NCBI RefSeq assembly: GCF_013618475.1
Contig: NZ_JABJVN010000008.1
Coordinates: 134,427-198,426 of the forward strand
Direction: 5' to 3'
DNA from: Saccharibacillus deserti
Lineage (GTDB): Bacteria; Bacillota; Bacilli; Paenibacillales; Paenibacillaceae
Length of the DNA: 64,000 nucleotides
Positions 24,355 through 31,618 of the stretch are shown one piece after another. The notes beneath the pieces are model-generated. The model was given only the letters and a program-made list of their open reading frames with translations, made no database searches and was not told the origin of the DNA. Each line of letters begins with the position of its first letter. The stretch's first letter is position 1. The position numbers were made by a program, and so were the translations under genes.

Positions 24355-25254
24355 GTGAGCTATCATCCTGCTGTACAACATACGATCGACTATATCGAAC
24401 GCAATCTGGAACAGGAGCTGACGGGAGAAGACATCGCGGCTCAGGCCGGGTTCTCGTTCTATCATTTCCACCGCATTTTCCTAAAAGAAATCGGCATGAC
24501 GATGTCGGAGTATATCCGCGCAAGAAGACTGGCCGGTGCGGCTTCCGCCCTGCTGCATACGGACGAGCGGGTGCTCGAACTTGCCCTTCGGTTCGGATTC
24601 GAATCACAGGAAGCTTTTGGACGGGCATTCAAAAAAATCTACGGTCTGCCGCCGGCACGCTATCGACGATGGATCGGCGGCATACTGAACCGGGAGGAAC
24701 TTTCCATGCAAACGAATCAGGATCAAACCGCTTCCCCGATTAAAGGATGGTTTATGAGCGGCAGCCATCCTTTCCATTATGAAATGGGGGTCCATCGCAA
24801 AACCGTTCACCGCGGAACCGGATCCGGTTATCTCAAATCGGTCTCGGCCGATTCGCCCGGGCAGTTCGGCACGATGATGCAGGCTTTCCGCGCCGATGCC
24901 TACAAAGGCAAACGAATCCGGCTGTCCGCCTTCGTCAAAACGGAAGCGGTCAAGCGCGGATTCGCCGCTCTCTGGATGCGCGTGGACGCCGACGACGGCG
25001 AATCGCTGCAGTTCGACAACATGGCGAACCGCACGCTGACCGGCACACGGGACTGGAACCACTACGCGATCGTGCTGGACGTCCCGGACCGGAGCGACCA
25101 GATCTCGTTCGGCGTTCTGCTCAGCGGGTCCGGGCAGGTCTGGGTCGACGGCTTCGTATTCGAAGAAGTCCCGCACACCGTGCCGACCACCAATCTCGAG
25201 ACATCCGCCGCGCTGAACCACGAACCGGTGAATCTGTCTTTCGAAGAAGAATAG
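24355..25254 (+). CDS. AraC-family regulator with C-terminal beta-sandwich domain
   Basis: Residues 5-100 form the two helix-turn-helix units of AraC/XylS proteins, with AGFSFYHFHRIFLKE and RFGFESQEAFGRAFKK. The C-terminal 170 residues read as a jelly-roll, carbohydrate-binding-like domain (VSADSPGQFGTM, GKRIRLSAFVKTE, SFGVLLSGSGQVWVDGFVFEEV in part). This replaces the GyrI-like domain commonly found after an N-terminal AraC HTH. The start is GTG at 24355, preceded by AAGGAGG. It is divergent from the ABC/two-component operon and may control it. Ligand unknown. Confidence 0.82.
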   Translation: MSYHPAVQHTIDYIERNLEQELTGEDIAAQAGFSFYHFHRIFLKEIGMTMSEYIRARRLAGAASALLHTDERVLELALRFGFESQEAFGRAFKKIYGLPPARYRRWIGGILNREELSMQTNQDQTASPIKGWFMSGSHPFHYEMGVHRKTVHRGTGSGYLKSVSADSPGQFGTMMQAFRADAYKGKRIRLSAFVKTEAVKRGFAALWMRVDADDGESLQFDNMANRTLTGTRDWNHYAIVLDVPDRSDQISFGVLLSGSGQVWVDGFVFEEVPHTVPTTNLETSAALNHEPVNLSFEEE

Positions 25255-25285
25255 GCTCGAGACGTCCCGCCCGCCCAAGAACGGC

Positions 25286-25322
25286 AAAAAGGCTTTCTCC
25301 CCTATAAGGAGAAAGCCTTTTT
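25286..25322. terminator. Bidirectional terminator between the AraC and LysR genes
   Basis: AAAAAGGCTTTCTCC and GGAGAAAGCCTTTTT make a 15-bp stem with a 7-base loop and U-tracts on both strands. It serves both convergent genes. Confidence 0.92.
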
Positions 25323-25381
25323 CGTATGTCGAGTCGGTCAGATCGAAACTTGGCGTTCAGGCCCCGCGCCCATCCTCCCGG

Positions 25382-26290
25382 TCAGTCTTCCCGCTCCTCT
25401 ACCGGAGTTCCGCCCAGCCAGCTGCGTGTAAACGAGATCCACTCGCGCGCCGCATAGGACTGATAGCGGTCTTTGCGCCAGATCACGCCAAGCCGCCACC
25501 AGATTGCCGGTTCCTGCAGCGGGACAATACACACGGCTTTGCCCGAGGCCTGTCGGCAGATCGTTTCCGGCAGCAGGGCGACGCCCAATCCGGCCGCCAC
25601 CATTTCGCTGATCAAATCCCACTGCGAGCTCTCATAGACGATCTTCGGACGGAAACCGGCCTGCAGACATTCGCTGATGATCCGGTCATGCAGCGTAAAG
25701 TCTTCCCGGAAAAAGACAAAGTTCTCCTGGGCCAGTTCGCTCAACTTCGCGCTCGGCGCTCCTGCCAAGGCATGCGCCGCCGGCACGATCAGGTTCAGCC
25801 GCTCTTCGGCAAACTGGAACGAATCGAAGACGTCGAACGACAGCGGCAGCACCACCACCCCGATATCCAGCAGTCCTTCCGCAACGTCGGATTCGACCGT
25901 TTTGGCCCCGTCTTCGAACACCTGAAGCGTCACATCGGGATAACGGTCGTGGAAAGCGCCGATGACTTTGGGGAAAAAGCTCGATCCCACCATAGGCGGC
26001 AGGCCGATCCGGATATGTCCGCGCTTCAGCTCCGCCAGATCTCCAAGCTGCGCCGACAGATTCGAGAACGACTGGGTAATGGCCTGGGCCTGCTCCACCA
26101 CCACGCGCCCGGCATCGGTCAATTCGATGCGCTTGCCGATCCGGTCGAACAAAGTCGCGCCCAGTTCTTCTTCAAGCTGACGGATTGCCTTGCTGATCGC
26201 CGGCTGGCTCAGATACAGCGACTCGGCCGCTTTCGTGAAGCTTTTGAGCCTCGCCGTTTCGAGAAAGTAAGTCAGGTGCCGGATCTCCAT
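25382..26290 (-). CDS. cidR: LysR-family regulator, CidR-like
   Basis: A 302-residue LysR protein. The N-terminal winged helix-turn-helix spans residues 1-60 (FTKAAESLYLSQPAISKAIRQLE), followed by a two-lobed effector domain with the GHIRIGLPP start and LGVALLPETIC. It is divergent from a cidA/cidB pair, the same arrangement as CidR in staphylococci and YwbI in Bacillus subtilis, where the regulator activates the pair under overflow metabolism or weak-acid stress. Effector and regulation here are inferred from this arrangement. The ATG follows AAAGGAGCGAGCG. Confidence 0.82.
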   Translation of the reverse strand: MEIRHLTYFLETARLKSFTKAAESLYLSQPAISKAIRQLEEELGATLFDRIGKRIELTDAGRVVVEQAQAITQSFSNLSAQLGDLAELKRGHIRIGLPPMVGSSFFPKVIGAFHDRYPDVTLQVFEDGAKTVESDVAEGLLDIGVVVLPLSFDVFDSFQFAEERLNLIVPAAHALAGAPSAKLSELAQENFVFFREDFTLHDRIISECLQAGFRPKIVYESSQWDLISEMVAAGLGVALLPETICRQASGKAVCIVPLQEPAIWWRLGVIWRKDRYQSYAAREWISFTRSWLGGTPVEERED

Positions 26291-26343
26291 GCGCTCGCTC
26301 CTTTTCTATCCATAACTATAAAGAATGATTTTGATTCCTTTTA

Positions 26344-26360
26344 TTCATTTTACTCATGAA
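26344..26360. promoter_or_regulatory. LysR-type box in the cidR-cidA intergenic region
   Basis: TTCAT-N7-ATGAA is an interrupted dyad of the kind LysR proteins bind. It lies centrally in the AT-rich 126-bp divergent region, about 57 bp before cidA. Confidence 0.5.
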
Positions 26361-26416
26361 AAGAATAGATGTAAAATTTTCATTATAGAAGAGAGATTAC
26401 AGAAAGGAGCGTCCTT

Positions 26417-26788
26417 ATGAAAAAAGTAGGCCTTGCCGCGATTCAAATCGCGATTCTGATGGGTTTCTCCGAGCTGATGAACCGGCTGGCGGTCTGGACG
26501 CACTTTCCGCTGCCCGGCAGCATCCTCGGCATCCTGGTGTTGTTCCTGCTGCTCCAGTTCCGCATCGTCAAGTTGGAATGGATCGAACTGGGCGCCACCT
26601 GGCTGCTCGCCGAGCTTCTGCTGTTCTTCATTCCCGCCGCTGTCGGCGTCATGAATTATATCCCGCTGCTTGAACAGGACGGAATCCGCATCTTCGCCGT
26701 CGTGATCTTGAGTACCCTTATCGTTATGACCAGTTCGGGCCTGTTGGCCGGAGTCTTATCCAAAAGAAAGGAGAGCCGCCTGTCATGA
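26417..26788 (+). CDS. cidA: CidA/LrgA family holin-like membrane protein
   Basis: A 123-residue protein with four predicted transmembrane helices. The segment FPLPGSILGILVLFLLL is the family signature (PGSxxGxxxLxxL), and LLFFIPAAVGVM is the second conserved stretch. CidA-type proteins influence autolysis and act with CidB-type partners in export of small metabolites. The ATG follows AAAGGAG. It overlaps the next gene by 4 bp. Confidence 0.9.
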   Translation: MKKVGLAAIQIAILMGFSELMNRLAVWTHFPLPGSILGILVLFLLLQFRIVKLEWIELGATWLLAELLLFFIPAAVGVMNYIPLLEQDGIRIFAVVILSTLIVMTSSGLLAGVLSKRKESRLS

Positions 26789-27468
26789 TCAACCAAGCCG
26801 TTACGTATCTGACCGCGACACTCGTCATTTATTATGCCGCCAAGTGGGTGTATCGCAAATATCCCCGGGTCTACCTCTCGCCGCTGCTCATCACCCCGGC
26901 GATTCTGGTTGTCGTTCTGCTGACCACCCATGCTTCTTATTCGAGCTACAACGAAGGAGGTATCTGGTTGTCGAAGCTGCTCCAGCCGGCTACGGTCGCC
27001 TTTGCCGTTCCGCTGTACAAGAATCTGCAAACGCTCAAAAAGCATGCCGGGGAAATCTTCGCAAGCGTCTTGTTCGGTTCGATCATGGCGATGCTTTCTT
27101 CCGCCCTGCTCGCGCGTATGATGCATCTGAACGGGGAGCTGGCCAGCAGTCTCGTTCCGCGTTCGGTGACGACGCCGATTGCCATGAACGTATCGCAGAT
27201 GATTGGCGGCGTACCGACGATCACGGCCGTATTCGTCATCATGACCGGCCTGCTGGGAGCCATGATGGGTCCTTCGGTCGTCAAGGTGCTGCGGATTGAC
27301 GGCGATATCGCCCGCGGGATCCTGTTCGGAACAAGCGCTCACGGCACCGGCACTTCGAAAGCGTTCGAGCTCAATGCTCTCACCGGCACCGTCTCCAGCA
27401 TCTCCATGATTCTGGCCGCACTGTTCACCTTGCTCGGAGCTCCTATGCTGCTTGGTTTATTGGGTTGA
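26785..27468 (+). CDS. cidB: CidB/LrgB family membrane protein
   Basis: A 227-residue polytopic protein with about seven helices. Conserved family segments are FAVPLYKNLQTLKKH, SLVPRSVTTPIAMNVS and GTSAHGTGTSKAFE. It is translationally coupled to cidA by an ATGA overlap. LrgB/CidB proteins are linked to murein hydrolase control and pyruvate or related metabolite transport in characterised species. The exact role here is open. Confidence 0.92.
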   Translation: MINQAVTYLTATLVIYYAAKWVYRKYPRVYLSPLLITPAILVVVLLTTHASYSSYNEGGIWLSKLLQPATVAFAVPLYKNLQTLKKHAGEIFASVLFGSIMAMLSSALLARMMHLNGELASSLVPRSVTTPIAMNVSQMIGGVPTITAVFVIMTGLLGAMMGPSVVKVLRIDGDIARGILFGTSAHGTGTSKAFELNALTGTVSSISMILAALFTLLGAPMLLGLLG

Positions 27469-27503
27469 TTCCGGCTTGTCTGCAGCCTTTTACCGGAATG
27501 ACC

Positions 27504-27550
27504 AAAGAACCCCCCGGATCTCTGTCATACAGAGACCCAGGGGGTTCTTG
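27504..27550. terminator. Nested hairpin terminator between cidB and the LuxR gene
   Basis: AAGAACCCCC pairs with GGGGGTTCTT, enclosing an inner CTCTG-N5-CAGAG hairpin. It separates two convergent genes and can work on both strands. Confidence 0.78.
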
Positions 27551-27572
27551 CGTCAAGCCGCAGGCTGCGTCT

Positions 27573-29759
27573 TCAACCGATTCCCCGGTTGAAGACTCGG
27601 GCAATCGCCTGGGCCCGGTCGCTTACGCTCATCTTGTTGAAAATGTTGGTCAGATGGTTCTTGACCGTATGTTCGCTGATAAACAGCTTGGCGGCGATAT
27701 CTTTGTTGCTCGAAGCGCGCACGACCAGCTCCAGCACTTCTTTCTCGCGCTTCGACAGTCCGAATTCTTTGACGATCGCGTCAATTCCCCGTTCTTCGGC
27801 TTCGGCGGGATTGAAGGAAGCGGCGGCTCCGTCCGACAGAACCACTTCGCTCTGCACCGTGTGACGGACGGCCATAAACTTGCGGAAATGATTGAACAAT
27901 TCCGGCGACACGCCGGTCAGATGCAGACGGCCTGCCGTCTCTTCATCAAGGGCCGCAAAGTACAGCGCCGTTCTAAGAAGCTGCGCAGGCCGCGAATAGG
28001 AAAAATTTCCTGTTTTTCCTTCGGAGTCGACCATCGTCTGATGTTCTTTGAGTACAACCAGCTCGCCCGCGAACGCTTCATGCAGTTCGCGGCGCGCGGC
28101 ATCGTCCAAGACCGACAGCATGCTTGTCCGCTGAAGCAAAGCCGCTTCTTCCGGAGTGGTTCCCCCGTAGCGTGCATATTCGTCCAGCAACCGGAGCGAG
28201 AGATCGGAATTTTTGCCCTGATCGGCCGTTCCCAGCTTGGCCGAAGTATACATCAGACGAAGGAAACGCTCGTTCTGGAGGCCGAGCTGCTGCTGGTCAT
28301 GCACGGACTGGAGGATGATACTTCCCATGGTAGCCAGCGCCAGCAGTACTTCGCGGCATTCTTCGGCTTCTTGTTCGCTGCTCAGCGATACGGCCAGAAC
28401 GCCGCGGGTTTTGCCCGCATACACGATCGGATACTCGATCATCAGCTGTCCTTCTTCGGTCTGCGACAATTCGAAGCCCGGCGAATGTACCGGATTTTCG
28501 CGCATGACGCGCTTGGCGACGTCGCGTGCATACTGCTCGGCGAAATCGTTGGCGATCCCGCGCGATACGATCTGCACTTTCTGCCCGTTGGAACTTTCAT
28601 GCACGATAATCGCGGAAGAAGGATTCCAGACCAGGCTGAGACTCATATCGACGAGCATGAACATGATCCGCTGCGTATTCTGGGCGGAGATCATGAAGCG
28701 GGTGACTTCCATCAGCGGACGCAGACGCTGGATCTGGCGTTCCATACGCGCTTCGACCGCACCGCTTGCGATATATTCGCTGACGAGCGCGATCAGCAGA
28801 TCTTCGAAATCGCGCAGCAGCGGATCGATCTGAACTTTTCTTTTGCCGATGATAAACAGAATACCCAACTGCTCGCCGCCTACGCGAACCGGAAAGCAGC
28901 GAAGGCCGTAGAAGTCGCCGATTCCGCGCTGTTTGAGGAACAGCGCACGCGGATCCCGCTGGATATCGGTCCACTGCATCGGCCCGTCGCTGAGCGCGGC
29001 CTGTCCGAGAAAGCCTTCGCCTTCACGGAATTCGGCATCCTGCAGCCCTTCGGCTCCTTCGCCGGCTGCGCGTCCGATCCGGTATTCGCCCTGCCCGATC
29101 TTCTCGGCATATCCGATGAGGTCGGCGCCTCCGCTGACATTGACGAACTGTTCGAAAGCACCCTCGACCGAGGAGCGTTCGCGGCGGGAAGTCGCCAGTA
29201 CGCCGCGCAGCTCGACCAGCCGTTCGCGCACATACGTTTCCCGATAAGCCGAACGCAGAATACGCTCGGCCGTTTCGGCCAGCTTGCCGATCTTCTCGCG
29301 CCATACATCGGCTTCTTCGCCGGACAACTCTTCGGCTTCCAGTACGAGATCGAGCAGCAGCTTCTGCCCTTCCTCGTACAGTCCGGCCCTGCCGACTTCT
29401 TCTTCCAGCATTTCCTTCGTGCCCGATTCGATCAGCACGCCCGCTACCACATAATAGACCGCATCTCCGGCCGGAGACTTGAAAGGCGCAATGATAAATT
29501 TGACGCCCGGCAGCCAAAGATCGCAGATGGCCGGGCGCGTCAGCCCCGCGTAATGGCTTACTTCCTGCCAAAAGCGTTTGCGCGTTTCCCCGTCTGCTTC
29601 CGTGAGTTTCTGAAAGAACGGGTGATACGAGGAAGGTTTGACAAGCGGACGGCCTTCGCCATCCACAATCAGAATGGAGAGGCGCGTAAATTCCGCATAG
29701 GTATGTTGAATTTCTTCGACGGTTTTCTTGACGTCCATTGCCCAGCTCTTCTCGATCAT
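27573..29759 (-). CDS. LuxR-type regulator with PocR-like and GAF sensor domains
   Basis: A 728-residue cytoplasmic sensor-regulator. Residues 10-150 resemble the PocR sensory domain (LSILIVDGEGRPLVKPSSYH). Two GAF-like domains follow at roughly 190-330 and 345-500, then a helical region of about 150 residues. The C-terminus is a LuxR helix-turn-helix (LSKREKEVLELVV, SNKDIAAKLFISEHTVKNHL in part). The ATG at 29759 lies one base past the stop of the small upstream gene, preceded by GTGGAG. It is the last gene of an operon with a KaiC-like ATPase, suggesting that ATPase state and ligand sensing converge on transcription. Targets are unknown. Confidence 0.85.
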   Translation of the reverse strand: MIEKSWAMDVKKTVEEIQHTYAEFTRLSILIVDGEGRPLVKPSSYHPFFQKLTEADGETRKRFWQEVSHYAGLTRPAICDLWLPGVKFIIAPFKSPAGDAVYYVVAGVLIESGTKEMLEEEVGRAGLYEEGQKLLLDLVLEAEELSGEEADVWREKIGKLAETAERILRSAYRETYVRERLVELRGVLATSRRERSSVEGAFEQFVNVSGGADLIGYAEKIGQGEYRIGRAAGEGAEGLQDAEFREGEGFLGQAALSDGPMQWTDIQRDPRALFLKQRGIGDFYGLRCFPVRVGGEQLGILFIIGKRKVQIDPLLRDFEDLLIALVSEYIASGAVEARMERQIQRLRPLMEVTRFMISAQNTQRIMFMLVDMSLSLVWNPSSAIIVHESSNGQKVQIVSRGIANDFAEQYARDVAKRVMRENPVHSPGFELSQTEEGQLMIEYPIVYAGKTRGVLAVSLSSEQEAEECREVLLALATMGSIILQSVHDQQQLGLQNERFLRLMYTSAKLGTADQGKNSDLSLRLLDEYARYGGTTPEEAALLQRTSMLSVLDDAARRELHEAFAGELVVLKEHQTMVDSEGKTGNFSYSRPAQLLRTALYFAALDEETAGRLHLTGVSPELFNHFRKFMAVRHTVQSEVVLSDGAAASFNPAEAEERGIDAIVKEFGLSKREKEVLELVVRASSNKDIAAKLFISEHTVKNHLTNIFNKMSVSDRAQAIARVFNRGIG

Positions 29760-29760
29760 A

Positions 29761-30006
29761 TTAATGGATCTCCACTTCACTTTGAGTATAAGGGGTTTTG
29801 TACGAATAAATAGCCATGTTCCCTTCACCTCTTTTATCCAGGATGGAGATTGCGGCCAAGCGGTTCAATACGATTTGCAGCGGTTCGATCCCGCGTCCCA
29901 GCTTCTTGGCTAGCCCTTTAGCGGTTTCATAGGCGTAAGGGTTGTTTTCAAAAAACATCGTGCACTCCATCTGCAGCTTTAACAACTCCTGATCCGAAAT
30001 CGTCAT
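29761..30006 (-). CDS. Small winged-helix-like protein of the KaiC operon
   Basis: An 81-residue acidic protein with no membrane segment. The order of predicted helices (residues 5-20, 25-37, 42-52) and the short beta-rich end (SILDKRGEGNMAIYSYKTP in part) is that of a small winged helix; the DNA- or protein-binding role is inferred from this only. It lies 16 bp after the KaiC-like gene and one base before the LuxR gene, so all three are co-transcribed. It could be an adaptor between the ATPase and the regulator. Confidence 0.7.
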   Translation of the reverse strand: MTISDQELLKLQMECTMFFENNPYAYETAKGLAKKLGRGIEPLQIVLNRLAAISILDKRGEGNMAIYSYKTPYTQSEVEIH

Positions 30007-30022
30007 CTTTCTCGTGTGCCCC

Positions 30023-31468
30023 CTATATCAGCCTAACATACGGTCTGTCCCTGATATTGTCGACGATATGGGGAGCCGACATGCGGCCGCCCGGGGATTT
30101 CGTGATCTGGAGATACTGATAGCTTCCGTCCACCCAGGTACGGATGACCCCGTTCGAGGCCCGTTCGAGGAAGGAAGACGTCTCCAGTCCGATTTCCGTA
30201 AAGTTGCTTTGGCAGAGTACCGTAATGCCGGCCGCCCTGCATCGGGCCATCTCGTCGGCGAAATTCCGTTTGACAAATTCGCGCCCGCGTTCGGATATGA
30301 TCGTATTGAGGTCGTAATGGATAAACCAGCGTTTGCCCTGTACCCTGGTTTCGCGGAAATACGGGTTGATCGCTTCGTAGACCTTCTTCTGATACTCCTC
30401 GTTCGAGAGACGGTCGACGTAGATAACCAGCTTCTCGTACTCGGGTGCAACTTTGCGGTGATAGTGGTCGATGAAAAAGACTCTTTCCTCGGCTGCCGCT
30501 TCTTTTAACGATACGTCGAACAGAGCGAGCGTCTGCTCCAGCGTATCGATGGAACTCAAGCCCGACAGCATGAACAGCACGCAGTCTCCCTGTCTGAGCC
30601 GTTCGGCATGGATCGAATTCATCAGATAATTGTAATTGGCTTTGCTGTTGCTGTCCAACATGAACGCGCTCCCCTGCGGAAGCCCGCCGACAAGAAGCTC
30701 GTCCAGCGATTTGATCCCCGTACTCAACCGGTCGACGCCGTCGTTCAGGATTTTGTCCTCGACCATCGACAAGGCGGGAAGGATGCAGATCCCGTCGCTC
30801 ATAAACCGGTAGTGATGCTCGCCTTCGACAATGCACGTACCGCGCATTTTGAGAATTTCGATCGTGCGCTTGCGGTATTTCTCCAGATGCTCGCGCAGCG
30901 ACAGTCGGATAATTCCGTCACAGACATAGTTCTCGAACGGCGTCGAACGCCCTTCCGTTTCCCCGTATTCTCTAAGAAAAAAAGCGGTCAGGTCGAACTT
31001 GCGCATAATGTTGCGAATCGAATAAATCTGCTCGCGGCCGTCCGTCTCCAGACCTCCCAGCTTGCGGAACAAGCTGATGCTGTCGATCACGACGCGCTTG
31101 CAGTCGATCTCGCGGATCAACTGTTCGAACAATCCGTCGGTACGCATCATCTGATCGAGCAGAACGTCCGGCTCCAGACAGATGATCCGGAGTTTATTCT
31201 GCCGTTCGAGCTCGCGCAGGTCCCACCCGAACCCCGCCATGTCCCGATAAATCTGCTCCGGCAGTTCTTCAAAGGTAATATAGATGCCCGCTTCGTCATA
31301 CTGCCGGGCGCCTTCGAGCAAATACTGGATGCCCAGCGTCGTTTTGCCCGTACCCGGATTCCCCTCGAGTATGATCGTCGTCCCGCGAGGGACTCCTCCG
31401 CCCAGCAGCACATCAAGCCCCGGAACCCCCGTGTGTACGATATCCTGACCCAGCCCCGTCTCTTGCAT
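30023..31468 (-). CDS. KaiC-like double-domain RecA-fold ATPase
   Basis: A 481-residue protein with two tandem KaiC domains. Domain 1 is intact: Walker A GNPGTGKTT (residues 36-44), the KaiC catalytic pair in ITFEELPEQ, and Walker B RVVIDSISLF. Domain 2 begins near residue 245 (STGIKSLDELLVGGLPQG) but its Walker A reads DSNSKANYN, so ATP binding there is probably lost. Cyanobacterial KaiC phosphorylation sites are not recognisable. There are no kaiA or kaiB genes, so it is not a clock in the cyanobacterial sense. It heads an operon with a winged-helix-like protein and a PocR/GAF/LuxR regulator. The ATG follows GGGGGCGG. Confidence 0.88.
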   Translation of the reverse strand: MQETGLGQDIVHTGVPGLDVLLGGGVPRGTTIILEGNPGTGKTTLGIQYLLEGARQYDEAGIYITFEELPEQIYRDMAGFGWDLRELERQNKLRIICLEPDVLLDQMMRTDGLFEQLIREIDCKRVVIDSISLFRKLGGLETDGREQIYSIRNIMRKFDLTAFFLREYGETEGRSTPFENYVCDGIIRLSLREHLEKYRKRTIEILKMRGTCIVEGEHHYRFMSDGICILPALSMVEDKILNDGVDRLSTGIKSLDELLVGGLPQGSAFMLDSNSKANYNYLMNSIHAERLRQGDCVLFMLSGLSSIDTLEQTLALFDVSLKEAAAEERVFFIDHYHRKVAPEYEKLVIYVDRLSNEEYQKKVYEAINPYFRETRVQGKRWFIHYDLNTIISERGREFVKRNFADEMARCRAAGITVLCQSNFTEIGLETSSFLERASNGVIRTWVDGSYQYLQITKSPGGRMSAPHIVDNIRDRPYVRLI

Positions 31469-31550
31469 AAGTTCCGCCGCCCCCCTTAAATCGAAGTGAT
31501 TGTTGACCGTGACCCTCTATCTATGGGAATAGGAAATTCCTCTTATGTTG

Positions 31551-31579
31551 ATCTTACCCGATTACATTAAAGTTTGAAA
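31551..31579 (-). promoter_or_regulatory. Candidate promoter of the KaiC operon
   Basis: On the minus strand TTTCAA and TAAGAT are spaced by 17 bp, about 75 bases before the KaiC start. The -35 is a weak match, so regulation by an activator is possible. Confidence 0.4.
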
Positions 31580-31591
31580 TAGCTTTTCCAT

Positions 31592-31613
31592 TTTTTACAT
31601 AGTGCTGTAAAAA
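31592..31613. promoter_or_regulatory. Perfect AT-rich inverted repeat between the ABC permease and KaiC operons
   Basis: TTTTTACA-N6-TGTAAAAA lies 5 bases past the stop of the ABC permease gene and just upstream of the KaiC promoter. As a hairpin it is too AU-rich for a good terminator. A protein-binding operator is equally likely. Confidence 0.45.
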
Positions 31614-31618
31614 GCGTT

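Noticed and set aside
30023-31468. Cyanobacterial-type circadian clock
   Set aside because: No kaiA or kaiB is present, the second ATP site is degenerate and phosphorylation sites are not recognisable.
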